Positions 1-8,384 are shown, counted from the first letter of the stretch. The stretch: 64,000 nt of DNA from Albibacterium sp963696875 (GCA_963696875.1 CAVOLQ010000007.1:248001-312000); one strand, 5' to 3'. Notes: generated by a model from the letters alone, not told the origin. Made by a program: numbers and translations.

Positions 1-2056
1 AGCCCAGTGAACTGATGATGATGGCCATCGTTGACGCAATCCAGATAATTTTTTGTTGCTGGGCTTCTTTTTCGTATAGTAGATTTATTTGGTCATCCAA
101 ATACGTATAAGCAAACACCTCTTCGGGGAAAAGGCTAGCCCAGTATTGTCGCAGATCGGCCGTAACTTCCCTAGCATCTGCAACGCCTAATTTGATGGCC
201 AAGGTGCTTAATTTGTCCGGTATATGCCCGATTACAGTTGGCTCAATGGGGGTCAATAGTGAATAGGTGTTAAAATCATTTACCACACCAACTATTACGC
301 CCGTTTCTGTGTCGTTCATGCCTCCGGCAAGTAAGCGTTTTCCCAATACGTCCGTGACTAGCTGGTACCCAAGCGACGACACCATCGATTCGTTGATGAG
401 GTATTCGGGCTCGGCGGCTTCTTCTCGGATATTTCGCCCGGCTAACAGGTTTATGCCGAACGTTTGTATATAATTTGAATCGGCAAATGCATAACGGGCT
501 GGCCACTCCTCCCAATCCGGACGGTCGTCAAACAGTACTGTTCCGCCCCAGCGCTCTTTGCCGGCAGGAGCTTGGAAGCAGAAGCTGTGCGTCATGATAC
601 GGGAATCACTGTCAAGGTATTTAATCAATGGAGTTGAAGTGTTCCCCACATCCTTAGGCAATGGCACCATTATCACGGATTGCCGGTCAAAGCCCAAGTC
701 GGTATGCTGGAGAAACCGCACCTGCAAGACGAAGACGATAGTTATCATCAGCAATACCTGTGCAACCACATTTTGCAAAACCACCAAGGATTGTCGACCT
801 GTACGATTCCGTAACGGTATATTGTTCTTCAAGGCGTTAAAAACGTTCAACTTTGCCAGTACATAAGCAGGATAGATGCCCGATATGAGACTTATGGAAA
901 GCAATAACAACAACGCAAAGGCCAGCAGGTTAGTCCAAGAAATAATTTGGACAGGTTCTTTCACCAACAAGTATTGATTGGCTAACGACAATGCTAATTG
1001 TATAAATACCAACGACAAGCACATAGCCACTACGGTGATGAGTGTCGATTCGATTAACAACTGCATAAACAGTTGTTTCCTAGACCCTCCAAGCACTTTC
1101 CTTATGCCTATTTCTACGCTACGACGGGCTTGTTGCACGATGGAAAGGTTGATATAGTTGATACTGGCGACGACCATGATGCACCCGCCAATAACCGCTA
1201 ATACGATTAGAAGCGATCTTCTGGCCGTGCCACCGTATTTCGTATCGAAATGCACCTCTTTCAGGGGAAGCAGTTTGAAATTAAACACTTTTGAAATACT
1301 GGGGTCCAGGTTTTGCGCCGCCAGCTCCGTTAACTTTTGTTCCACAGCTTCTTTTTGTGTTGGATGCTGCAAGGAGACGAATACGTTGTTTGACGAATTG
1401 ATAAATCCCCAATAGTTGAAAAACTCGTCCGTGATATCGGGTTGCAATGTCCGGATGGAACTCATCGACAGGTATAATTCAGCTGTTAGGCTGGTATTAC
1501 GTCGAGAGTCGTCTATGATTCCCACCACCTTAAAAGGGTGTTTGTTATCTACTATAATGGTTTGTCCCATGGGGTCAGCATTTTTGAAATACTTTTTTGC
1601 TAACTCTGCGGTTAACGCAATAGTATTCGCCTCATCCAACTCTTTAGGGTCGCCTTCCAACCAGTCGAAGTCAAATAGTTCAAACCAGCTTGATGAGGCC
1701 AATGCAGCTTGTCGCCCGGTTTTATAGATACTTTCCCCAATTTTTAAGGTAAACTCCTGATTGTCCACTAAGAAAGTCCCTTCTGATACCTCCGGCACTT
1801 CCGTCTGAAGCGCGTTGTACATGGCATAGGAAGCACCTTTGCTGTATTCAGTTCTTTGCAAGTGCAATTCATTAACCAGTCGGAATGTCCGGTCTGCGTG
1901 AGGATGGAAATTGTCAAAGCTATTATGAAAACCAATATATGTATATATGAAGAGGCATGAAGTAAGTGCAAGACCCAACCCCAATACATATAACAGGCTA
2001 AATAGCTTGTTTTTGGTGACGTTTCGCCAAGCGGTCTTGAAATAGTTCTTTATCAT
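1..2056 (-). CDS. ABC transporter permease, FtsX/MacB type (partial, 3' end outside window)
   Basis: Open from the ATG at 2056 to the left edge with no stop, giving 685 codons. The protein begins MIKNYFKTAWRNVTKNK and goes straight into a first membrane segment, the standard start of the roughly 800-residue Bacteroidota permeases with two MacB-like periplasmic domains and two FtsX blocks. A central membrane block (around residues 285-430) contains the motif RSVEIGIRKVLGGSRKQL, typical of FtsX domains, and a second periplasmic part follows. The visible end, QQKIIWIASTMAIIISSLG, is the start of the last FtsX block, so about 110 residues are missing. Such permeases act in the inner membrane with a MacB-like ATPase; none is visible here. 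The substrate cannot be inferred. Confidence 0.9.
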   Translation of the reverse strand, partial: MIKNYFKTAWRNVTKNKLFSLLYVLGLGLALTSCLFIYTYIGFHNSFDNFHPHADRTFRLVNELHLQRTEYSKGASYAMYNALQTEVPEVSEGTFLVDNQEFTLKIGESIYKTGRQAALASSSWFELFDFDWLEGDPKELDEANTIALTAELAKKYFKNADPMGQTIIVDNKHPFKVVGIIDDSRRNTSLTAELYLSMSSIRTLQPDITDEFFNYWGFINSSNNVFVSLQHPTQKEAVEQKLTELAAQNLDPSISKVFNFKLLPLKEVHFDTKYGGTARRSLLIVLAVIGGCIMVVASINYINLSIVQQARRSVEIGIRKVLGGSRKQLFMQLLIESTLITVVAMCLSLVFIQLALSLANQYLLVKEPVQIISWTNLLAFALLLLLSISLISGIYPAYVLAKLNVFNALKNNIPLRNRTGRQSLVVLQNVVAQVLLMITIVFVLQVRFLQHTDLGFDRQSVIMVPLPKDVGNTSTPLIKYLDSDSRIMTHSFCFQAPAGKERWGGTVLFDDRPDWEEWPARYAFADSNYIQTFGINLLAGRNIREEAAEPEYLINESMVSSLGYQLVTDVLGKRLLAGGMNDTETGVIVGVVNDFNTYSLLTPIEPTVIGHIPDKLSTLAIKLGVADAREVTADLRQYWASLFPEEVFAYTYLDDQINLLYEKEAQQQKIIWIASTMAIIISSLG

Positions 2057-2350
2057 ACTGACTTGTAAATACCAACAATATCGATAACCAATTGACTGAT
2101 TTTCAGATAGGATTTAAATGATATTATTTGAAAAACTACTATTTCCAATAAGTTTGCCAAAAACAAAAAATTCTTATATTCAGATCGTTGTAAACAAGCG
2201 TCCCTCTCTAAGTGTTCGTATACGGACACCTGTTGTTCAGATTTGGGCAATGAGGGATACTTGATGCTATTATCTTTACCCTAAAAGGGATGAATAGAAT
2301 ACTCGTTGTAAAATAAATAAGGATAAATATGAAGAGTAGCAGAACCGCAA

Positions 2351-3006
2351 TTAAGCACTATTGTCTTCATTATTTATCGCCTGTTCGAAATCTTCTTTGA
2401 TAAATATCCATTCCTTGTTTCTGAGGCATATGGGGTCAGGTTCTGCATCGGCGTCTTGGAAGTTGGTGAAGTTTTGATGGATCAAGTTTTCATTATGAGT
2501 CCATTCGAAACGTTGTTGATGCAGTTTTTTCATTTGCTTGATGCTGTATTGATCAAGGGTTTCGTGTAGATCCCAGAAATCCTTTTTTCTTCCTCCTCTT
2601 TGAACTATGTCTACTTTCATGGCAATTATTTCTTCAATTGTTGCCATTCTAATACCGTTGTGTACTAAAGGTTGCTGAAAAAAAGGATCCATCGAATAGT
2701 AGACGTCTAGTTTGATGACGTGATTAGGGTCGGACCCGATCAGGTAGGATTTTCCCATGCCGGGGTTACCGCCAAAATCTCCTTGCACATAGCCGAACGA
2801 TGAATTAATAAAATTCTCTATTACATTAAAGTCAATAGAACCGTAGGGAGCGTCTGTAAAGAGATCGATATCTACGACATTCTGTGGCCCAGATGAAGGC
2901 TTAATGCTGTACCACCTACTAAACGGAATTTCATAAATTCGCTAGATTCCATGAGAGTGATCAGGGTCTCTTTTAAGAGATTATTTACGGTATTCCAATA
3001 CAACAT
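2351..3006 (-). pseudogene. AbiEii-family nucleotidyltransferase toxin, broken by a -1 frameshift
   Basis: Reading from the ATG at 3006 gives MLYWNTVNNLLKET... with the family signature GGTALSLHLGHRMS, then a stop. Skipping to the next frame at about 2874-2882 restores VDIDLFTDAPYGSIDFN and continues without stops to 2351. The expected join HRxS-VDIDLF is the conserved nucleotidyltransferase motif, so one base appears to be missing exactly between the GG and DxD motifs. The 145-residue downstream part carries the conserved EEIIAMKVD...R.KDFWDL block of the family. It lies 11 bp after the XRE-DUF6922 antitoxin, as in AbiE-like toxin-antitoxin pairs. Either the toxin is inactivated or the base loss is a sequencing error. 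Confidence 0.8.
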
Positions 3007-3017
3007 CTGTTTAAGTT

Positions 3018-3515
3018 TTATTGAGTTTGATTCATGATCGGTATACTGCCTGTAATTCCTTCACTGCCAGTGATTTTTTCTACTTTATCCTTGCCATAAA
3101 ACTTCAAGGCTTCTTTCTTTTCCTCGCTATTTCCTCGTTCAAATATGCGTTTAATAACATATTTATATTGTCTATCCCAGTCAATTTTATTGATATCAGT
3201 ATCCCAGAAAAGTATTTCCCGGATAATGGATAAATCGGGTTGTTGCCTTGGCTCAGTTTTTTGAATTTCTTTTTTGATTTCGTAATAAGCCTGCAGAATA
3301 AGCATAGTCCCTTCTTCTAATCCCAATGCCCGATCTATTTTTAAAGAAAGGGAAGGTGTTAGTCCACGCTTTCCCTTTGTCACTGCATTTATCGTTTGTG
3401 GATATTCATGTAAGGAAAGAGCGAATGGCCCTTTTCTAAGGCTTCTTTTCTTGAGTTCACGATCGAGAATTATTCCTGGATGTATTCCTCTGTATTTCTC
3501 TAGTGTTGTTTCCAT
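3018..3515 (-). CDS. XRE-family antitoxin with DUF6922 domain
   Basis: A 165-residue protein. Residues 1-85 (GIHPGIILDRELKKR...) form a HigA-like helix-turn-helix region with the pattern SLRKGPFALSLHEYPQTI and a second helix near GLTPSLSLKIDRALGL. Residues about 95-150 match DUF6922: IREILFWDTDINKIDWDRQ...VIKRIFERG...ALKFYGKDKV. In Bacteroidota this architecture is the usual partner of AbiEii nucleotidyltransferases and binds its own promoter. The partner follows at 3006 on the same strand but is frameshifted, so this antitoxin may now be an orphan. A TATCTTTG promoter element and a palindrome lie immediately upstream, consistent with autoregulation. Confidence 0.85.
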   Translation of the reverse strand: METTLEKYRGIHPGIILDRELKKRSLRKGPFALSLHEYPQTINAVTKGKRGLTPSLSLKIDRALGLEEGTMLILQAYYEIKKEIQKTEPRQQPDLSIIREILFWDTDINKIDWDRQYKYVIKRIFERGNSEEKKEALKFYGKDKVEKITGSEGITGSIPIMNQTQ

Positions 3516-3519
3516 AATG

Positions 3520-3556
3520 CAAAGATAAGCATTTAATTATAAGCAATTTTGCTTAT
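3520..3556 (-). promoter_or_regulatory. Promoter and candidate operator of the XRE-DUF6922 antitoxin
   Basis: On the minus strand TATCTTTG (3527-3520) matches the Bacteroidota -7 consensus TAnnTTTG and lies only 5 bases before the ATG at 3515, so the transcript would be nearly leaderless. A TTG at 3546-3544 lies 16 bases upstream as a -33 candidate. An 18-bp perfect palindrome, ATAAGCAATTTTGCTTAT, covers 3539-3556 and overlaps the -33 element; a further direct half-site ATAAGCA lies at 3525-3531. This arrangement fits repression by the XRE protein. Binding is inferred. Confidence 0.5.
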
Positions 3557-3561
3557 TTTAA

Positions 3562-3848
3562 AATGTTTATCAAATTGTTTATGTTGAGATTGAACATGCT
3601 TGGCCTATTGGAGGAGAGCAATACATAGTGGATAGAACACTTTCAGAAATTATGCTGGATGTAGACAGTATTCAGTTTTTTAAAGTTAATCGTTCTCTTA
3701 TCGTGAACCGCGATGCTCTTAGAAGTTTTGCACCTGCAGGGTCTGGGCAGGGTCTGGTAGACTTCGCCTCTTTTTGAATGTTATGGAAACGAGAATCATG
3801 TATGTTAGCCAGAGAAATGCAAAAGAGTTTATTAATTGGTTTGATTAA
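3562..3848 (+). pseudogene. Decayed LytTR response-regulator fragment
   Basis: Plus-strand translation of 3562-3756 gives VYQIVYVEIEH... YIVDRTLSEIMLDVD... FFKVNRSLIVNRDALRSFAPAG, which is a LytTR DNA-binding domain (the YLVDRTLSEIE and FFRVNRQFIVN signature). The frame then ends at 3777, but a neighbouring frame from about 3754 continues GRLRLFLNVMETRIMYVSQRNAKEFINWFD and stops at 3848, which is the normal C-terminus of these regulators. So there is a frameshift near 3750-3757 and no start codon or receiver domain upstream. This is a truncated, frameshifted remnant of a LytTR-family regulator. Confidence 0.7.
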
Positions 3849-3919
3849 ACGACATCGTTTATCAAGAAGACTTGCGTAGTCCCCCCTAGATGAGGACACT
3901 GCGCAAGTTAAACAGACCT

Positions 3920-4522
3920 CTATTCCTCTATCAAATCCTTGATAAAGGTTTTGAATTCTTGGTTCGAAAAATCACCCATCCCTTCATGCTTAAAAACTAC
4001 TTTTCCCCATTTATTAAGTACCAAGGTAGTAGGTATGGCACCACTTAAATAGGAGGAAGGTATGGAGCTTGCCGGCGTATAAACCGGAAGATCGAATTTT
4101 CTTTTATCCATAAACTTTTGTGATTTTTCACGCTGGTTGTCTACATCTAGCATGATGAAGCTCACCTTGTCATTGTCTTTAAATTCTGAATAAAGCTTTT
4201 GTATTGTAGGTATTTCTGCAATACAGGGAGGACACCAGGTTGCCCAGAAGTTGATGAAAACCACTTTCCCTTTCAAACTGGAAAGTTGGACAGATTCACC
4301 TTTCGGGTTTTCTAAGAAAATGTTATCGTTTTCGCTGTTAGAAGCAAATTCTGCCGTTGGCTTCTCCTTTGAAACATCAGGTACATTGGGTTGAAATAAA
4401 CCCACCGTCATTAAACCTTGCATAACTTTCCCCTTAAACGATGGGAATAAGAACATAGCAGCTACAAAAGCCACAAGGACTCCAATAGACATATTTGAGA
4501 TGATTTTGTTTTTTGATTGCAT
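3920..4522 (-). CDS. TlpA-family thioredoxin-like disulfide oxidoreductase, membrane anchored
   Basis: A 200-residue protein. Residues 12-28 form a single hydrophobic anchor without a lipobox, residues 30-68 a linker, and 69-200 a thioredoxin fold. The redox motif WCPPC is at residues 96-100 (NFWATWCPPCIAEIP) and the cis-proline loop reads GAIPTTLVLN near residue 163. Proteins of this kind reduce disulfides in the periplasm, for example in c-type cytochrome maturation or as general TlpA/ResA-like reductases. The only close neighbour is a small hypothetical secreted protein on the same strand, so no specific substrate can be named. Confidence 0.9.
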   Translation of the reverse strand: MQSKNKIISNMSIGVLVAFVAAMFLFPSFKGKVMQGLMTVGLFQPNVPDVSKEKPTAEFASNSENDNIFLENPKGESVQLSSLKGKVVFINFWATWCPPCIAEIPTIQKLYSEFKDNDKVSFIMLDVDNQREKSQKFMDKRKFDLPVYTPASSIPSSYLSGAIPTTLVLNKWGKVVFKHEGMGDFSNQEFKTFIKDLIEE

Positions 4523-4699
4523 TCTAAATAATGATTAAATATTCATTCTGTTTTATGTCTCTGCATTTATGAAAACATCACACTCGGATAATTGTGATTA
4601 ATAAAAGTCAACGATATAGAGATTGACCTTTAAAGTAATTCTCATTGTATGATTTCAATGCGAGAGATACCCATATGGGTAGCAGGAATAAGCTGAGTA

Positions 4700-5092
4700 T
4701 TATATGATGAATACCTGATTTTTCAGAAATAAGCGAATGGGTGAAGCCAAAGAAGTCCTTCTTTTGGCAGGTGGACTGAATCGCTTTCCTGCAAAAGATG
4801 AAAAAAAGAAAGGGACTGTGCTAAGCAAAACAAAATACAAAGCATTGTTGCTTTTTTTCGCTTGCTCTACCAAAGGGGTCTTAGCGATCTCTTCTTGTAA
4901 AGAACAAGTTAAATTATTCTTTACAAGTGCTGTAGGTTTATTTGATTTAGAAGAAGAAGCTTCAATGTCAATAGAGACGACACTTAACAGTAGCTTTTGA
5001 ATAGGACAGCTACCCACAGTCATAAAGCTTAAACAGAGCAATATTATTGATGCTCTAAGTGTATGATGTTTTGATGGGAGTTTCCTGTTCAT
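4700..5092 (-). CDS. Small secreted or membrane protein of unknown function
   Basis: About 130 residues, starting most plausibly at MNRKLPSKHH (ATG at 5092; an in-frame ATG three codons upstream at 5101 is possible). Residues about 13-35 form a hydrophobic signal-like stretch ending in the block SCPIQKLLLS. A second hydrophobic segment (ALYFVLLSTVPFFF) lies near residue 90, and the C-terminus is IRLFLKNQVFII. I recall similar short proteins with a SCPI(K/R)K motif from Sphingobacteriaceae but cannot name a family. It lies upstream of and on the same strand as the TlpA-like gene. An overlapping plus-strand reading frame (4737-5000) looks like its shadow. Confidence 0.5.
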   Translation of the reverse strand: MNRKLPSKHHTLRASIILLCLSFMTVGSCPIQKLLLSVVSIDIEASSSKSNKPTALVKNNLTCSLQEEIAKTPLVEQAKKSNNALYFVLLSTVPFFFSSFAGKRFSPPAKRRTSLASPIRLFLKNQVFII

Positions 5093-5196
5093 AATCCTCA
5101 CAAATGATTTGCAATGATAAAAAGAAAATACTTAATGTATCTGATATTAATGTAAAATATTGAGATCTGTTCCTGACCTTTAAGTCGAGATTATTG

Positions 5197-5253
5197 AATA
5201 TTGCTCTTTGTAGAGAGCAATATTCTTGGAAATTGCTTTCTGCAAAGAGCAAT
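5197..5253. repeat. Tandem ATTGCTCT hairpins downstream of dcp
   Basis: AATATTGCTCT (5197-5207) and AGAGCAATATT (5214-5224) form a perfect 11-bp stem with a 6-base loop. A second, weaker hairpin follows at 5232-5253 (ATTGCT/AGCAAT), and its CAAAGAGCAATAT arm also pairs perfectly (13 bp) with the first ATATTGCTCTTTG arm. It lies 10 bp beyond the dcp stop codon. No U-tract follows on either strand, so this is a palindromic repeat or RNA processing signal rather than a clear terminator. Confidence 0.5.
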
Positions 5254-5263
5254 ATCGTATTTT

Positions 5264-7291
5264 TTACCCCTTTAGTCCAGCTCTTTCCAGTAACGCATCT
5301 GCTTCGGGCTTGCGACCACGGAAATCGATATACAATTGCATAGGGTCTTCAGTACCGCCTTTACTTAAAAGGGTTTTGAACTTTTGGGCAGTTTTAGGAT
5401 TGAATATCCCCGTTTCTTTAAAATAAGCAAAAGCATCTGCCTCGAGTACCTCGGCCCATTTGTATGAATAATAGCCAGCAGAATAGCCACCCGCAAAAAT
5501 GTGTGCAAATGAAGGGCTTTGAGCGGTGCCAGCAAGCGTAGGATAGAGTTGTGATGCAGAAATGGTTTCCTTTTCGAATTGTTCGATGCCCTCTTCTTTG
5601 CCAAGCTTTCCTGTGTGGTAAGCCATATCAAGCAGTCCGAAGCTTATCTGTCTGAGTGTTTGGTAGCCTTCCATGAAGTTGGAGGAAGCTACTATTTTAT
5701 CGATTTCTTCGCCAGGTAAGGCTTCTCCAGTTTGATAGTGTTTCGCGAAACTGCTCAAAAAATCTTTTTGGTAGCAGTAGTTCTCCATGAACTGTGAGGG
5801 AAGCTCAACAAAATCCCAATAAACATTGGTGCCTGAAAGACTTTCAAAAACCGTGTCGGCAAGAATGCCGTGCAAGGCATGACCAAATTCATGGAAGAGT
5901 GTGGTCACTTCTGAGAAGGTGAGTAGGGAAGGAGTATCGGCAGTAGGCCTTGCAAAATTGCAAACAATAGAAATATGTGGCCTATGATTCAATCTTTCTT
6001 CTTTATACTGGCCTTTATAGGAAGTCATCCAAGCGCCAGCACGTTTCCCTTCGCGTGGGTGCCAATCTGTATAAAGCAAAGCTTTATGTTTTCCATTTTC
6101 AAGAACTTCATATACTTCAACCTCTTCATGGTAAGTTTGAATATCATTTCTTTTGCTGAAGCGAAGTCCAAAAAGCTTTTCTGATGCCATGAACGCTGCC
6201 TCTAAAACGCTAGAAAGAGAGAAGTAGGGCTTTAAGGCTTCTTCGGAAATGTCGAATTTCTCTTTCCTTAATTTCTCGGCATAATAAGAGTGATCAAAAG
6301 GCATAATCTGATCAATACCATCCTTTTGAGCCATCTCCTTTAGAGATTCGATTTCTTTCTCAGCAAAGGGCTTCGCTTTTTGTAATAAGTCGTTAAGGAA
6401 ATCGAATACAGTTGGCGGATTAGCAGCCATTCGCTCTTGCAGAACAAAATCTGCATGGGTGGTAAAGCCTAGTAATTTAGCCCGTTCTTCCCTAAGGGAA
6501 ACGATTCGATGAATGTTTTTCTCGTTATTGTACTCATTGTCTTTGAAAGCTTTTTGAGCAGAGGCTAAATAGAGTTCTTGTCTTCGCTCTCTATTGTCAG
6601 CATATTTAAGGAAAGGGACTAAACTTGGAAACTGGAGGGTGAATACCCAGCCTTCAAGTTTGCGTTTTTCGGCTTCTTCTTTTGCCGCTGTTTTAATGGA
6701 ATCAGGAATTCCGCTTAATTCCCTTTCATCGTTGATATGAAGGCTATAAGCGTTGGTTTCCTGTAATACGTTTTGAGAAAAGTTTAAGGTTAAGCCAGAC
6801 AGTTCTTTATCAATTGCTCTTAGTTGTTGTTTTTCTTCTTCTGAAAGCAAGGCACCGTTTCTTGTGAAACTTTTATAGGTTTTATCTAATAGCCTAAATT
6901 CCTCTTTGGTTAAGGTGGATTTATCTGTTTGATCAAATACTGTTTTTATACGATCAAAAAGAGCTTGGTTTAGGGTGATGTCATTGCCATATTCAGTTAA
7001 TATAGGGGATATCTCTTGCGCTAACGTATCTAATAAGTCGTTGGTTTCTGCCGAGTGGAGGTTGAAAAATGTAGTAGCGGTTATATTTAGCCTCTTACCT
7101 ATTTTTTCCAGCGCCAGTTGAGTGTTTTTGAATGTAGCTGGTTCAGGATTATTGGTTATCGCTTCAATTTTCTTTTTTGCTTCTTTTATTAACTCTAAAA
7201 TTGCAGGCTTGAAATCTTCTTGCTTTATATCTTGAAAGGGGATACTATGAAAAGGAGTATCAAATTCTTTTAAAAATAGGTTGTTCATCAT
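5264..7291 (-). CDS. dcp: M3-family zinc metallopeptidase, peptidyl-dipeptidase Dcp
   Basis: A 675-residue protein, the normal length for Dcp/oligopeptidase A. The zinc-binding motif HEFGH is at residues 467-471 (TLFHEFGHALHGIL), followed by the third-ligand helix region VELPSQFMENYCY. The C-terminal active-site loop is visible as SPSFAHIFAGGYSAGYYSYKWAEVLEADAFAYF. The N-terminal two thirds are helical, as in the closed-clam fold of the family. It removes dipeptides from peptide C-termini. There is no clear signal peptide, so a cytoplasmic role in peptide turnover is most likely. It is monocistronic. Confidence 0.95.
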   Translation of the reverse strand: MMNNLFLKEFDTPFHSIPFQDIKQEDFKPAILELIKEAKKKIEAITNNPEPATFKNTQLALEKIGKRLNITATTFFNLHSAETNDLLDTLAQEISPILTEYGNDITLNQALFDRIKTVFDQTDKSTLTKEEFRLLDKTYKSFTRNGALLSEEEKQQLRAIDKELSGLTLNFSQNVLQETNAYSLHINDERELSGIPDSIKTAAKEEAEKRKLEGWVFTLQFPSLVPFLKYADNRERRQELYLASAQKAFKDNEYNNEKNIHRIVSLREERAKLLGFTTHADFVLQERMAANPPTVFDFLNDLLQKAKPFAEKEIESLKEMAQKDGIDQIMPFDHSYYAEKLRKEKFDISEEALKPYFSLSSVLEAAFMASEKLFGLRFSKRNDIQTYHEEVEVYEVLENGKHKALLYTDWHPREGKRAGAWMTSYKGQYKEERLNHRPHISIVCNFARPTADTPSLLTFSEVTTLFHEFGHALHGILADTVFESLSGTNVYWDFVELPSQFMENYCYQKDFLSSFAKHYQTGEALPGEEIDKIVASSNFMEGYQTLRQISFGLLDMAYHTGKLGKEEGIEQFEKETISASQLYPTLAGTAQSPSFAHIFAGGYSAGYYSYKWAEVLEADAFAYFKETGIFNPKTAQKFKTLLSKGGTEDPMQLYIDFRGRKPEADALLERAGLKG

Positions 7292-7420
7292 CTTGTTTTT
7301 ACGTTTTGCAATTTACGGAATTTGATAACGTTTTAGAAAAGGAATTGCATAAACTATGATTGTTCAAGAATTGAATTAACACCGGATAGGTTTCTTCACC
7401 TGAACTATACGGATTTTATT

Positions 7421-7720
7421 TTATTTAATGGTTAAGTTGTCCGGATTTTGCTTACTCGGCCATAAAGTATGCACAATTAAAAACTCCTCAGTGACTTCAT
7501 AATAAATTATAAAATCTAAAACAATAAGACCTCTTATGCCTTTCGTAGATGTTTTAATCCCAAGCTCGGGTTGTTTTAATAAAAGATTAATGTGTTTGTT
7601 GAATAGTTGATAAAGCTTTGCAGAATAGACTTTGCTACGGTTGCGGTGGGCATAAAATTCGAGTATCTCATATAGTTTTATACGGGCTCGATGAGACCAT
7701 ATTATTTTCCTTTTAACCAT
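7421..7720 (-). CDS. ParE/RelE-family toxin
   Basis: A 99-residue basic protein: MVKRKIIWSHRARIKLYEILEFY, then a central ...LLLKQPELGIKTSTKGIRGLIVLDFIIYYEV..., then the strand LIVHTLWPSKQNP. This is the ParE/RelE fold (helical hairpin followed by beta-strands with IRG and YYEV elements). The start overlaps the end of the upstream antitoxin by 19 bp, the usual translational coupling of type II pairs. ParE members poison gyrase and RelE members cleave mRNA; which of the two applies here cannot be told from the sequence. Confidence 0.88.
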   Translation of the reverse strand: MVKRKIIWSHRARIKLYEILEFYAHRNRSKVYSAKLYQLFNKHINLLLKQPELGIKTSTKGIRGLIVLDFIIYYEVTEEFLIVHTLWPSKQNPDNLTIK

Positions 7721-7938
7721 ATATCGACTTCAAGATCAAGTTCGTTTTGACTGATAAATAGTCCTTGATCTATTTCTTTTTTTGATATAGCAATATCTTC
7801 TTGTTGTTGAGGAGTCAAAGTGAGCGTGCGAGTATTTGCTTTTGAATCAAGAATTGTTTTAATAGCTCGTAAAAAAGCTACGTCATTTATTTCAGAAATT
7901 CTATGAATTAAAAGATTTTTCAATTCTATTGCAGTCAT
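7702..7938 (-). CDS. Antitoxin partner of the ParE/RelE-family toxin
   Basis: A 78-residue protein when started at the ATG at 7938 (MTAIELKNLLIHRI); a TTG two codons upstream is less likely. Residues 1-35 (IELKNLLIHRISEINDVAFLRAIKTILD) resemble the N-terminal helices of short Bacteroidota antitoxins that accompany ParE toxins. The tail, QQQEDIAISKKEIDQGLFISQNELDLEVDIWLKGK, is acidic and helical with the pattern I..G.FI.....D.EV..WL seen in addiction-module proteins that wrap around the toxin. It overlaps the toxin start by 19 bp. Confidence 0.82.
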   Translation of the reverse strand: MTAIELKNLLIHRISEINDVAFLRAIKTILDSKANTRTLTLTPQQQEDIAISKKEIDQGLFISQNELDLEVDIWLKGK

Positions 7939-7955
7939 AATCAATGTTTATATAT

Positions 7956-7986
7956 CAAAGATACAAATTAACAAACACCTTTGCAA
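7956..7986 (-). promoter_or_regulatory. Promoter of the ParE-type toxin-antitoxin pair
   Basis: On the minus strand TATCTTTG (7963-7956) is a perfect Bacteroidota -7 element, and a TTG at 7986-7984 lies 20 bases upstream, within the usual 17-23 spacing. The ATG at 7938 follows 17 bases downstream. It is the same octamer as in the AbiE-like antitoxin promoter. Confidence 0.5.
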
Positions 7987-8113
7987 GCGCTTATTGGCTT
8001 AATCATTTAGGGTTTCGTCGTATTTTTATGAGGAAAAAATAGAACAACCAAACATTATCCCACTAATTGCCGTTATTATAGTAGTTAAATTGTTAATTTA
8101 AAAACCATAGGAT

Positions 8114-8299
8114 ATGTCAAATTTAAAGTTAAAAGGTGCATGGAATGAAGTTAAAGGGAAAGTAAAGCAACAGTATGCTGACTTAACTGATGATGATCTT
8201 TTATATGAAGAAGGAAAAGAAGACGAATTAGTTGGCCGTTTACAACAAAAGACTGGAAAAACCAGAGACCAAGTTGTAGATTGGTTGAACGATTTGTAG
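8114..8299 (+). CDS. CsbD-family stress protein
   Basis: A 61-residue acidic, hydrophilic protein, MSNLKLKGAWNEVKGKVKQQYADLTDDDL..., with the CsbD hallmark GxWNExKGKxKxxxxxLTDDDL followed by GKEDELVGRLQQKTGKTRDQVVDWL. Members are small helical proteins strongly induced by general stress in many bacteria; the molecular activity is unknown. It is a single gene followed by a strong intrinsic terminator. Confidence 0.93.
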   Translation: MSNLKLKGAWNEVKGKVKQQYADLTDDDLLYEEGKEDELVGRLQQKTGKTRDQVVDWLNDL

Positions 8300-8315
8300 G
8301 TTTTTTAACCAAAGT

Positions 8316-8354
8316 CAATGCCTTATCGGTTAAAAAGATAAGGCATTGTTTTTT
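8316..8354 (+). terminator. Intrinsic terminator after the CsbD gene
   Basis: CAATGCCTTATC (8316-8327) pairs perfectly with GATAAGGCATTG (8337-8348): a 12-bp stem, 9-base loop and six T residues (8349-8354). It lies between two convergent genes and ends transcription of the plus-strand CsbD gene. Confidence 0.85.
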
Positions 8355-8384
8355 CATTGATAAAAGCGCGCAAATACCCCGAAA

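Noticed and set aside
276..515. Short open frames on both strands inside 1-2056
   Set aside because: They are in other frames of the ABC permease, whose own frame is open from 2056 to the window edge and carries recognisable family sequence.
2053..2250. 65-residue minus-strand frame before the permease
   Set aside because: It overlaps the permease start, has no recognisable motif and is AT-rich intergenic-like sequence.
4737..5000. 87-residue plus-strand frame
   Set aside because: It lies antisense in the small secreted protein gene, which has a credible signal sequence; the plus frame has none.
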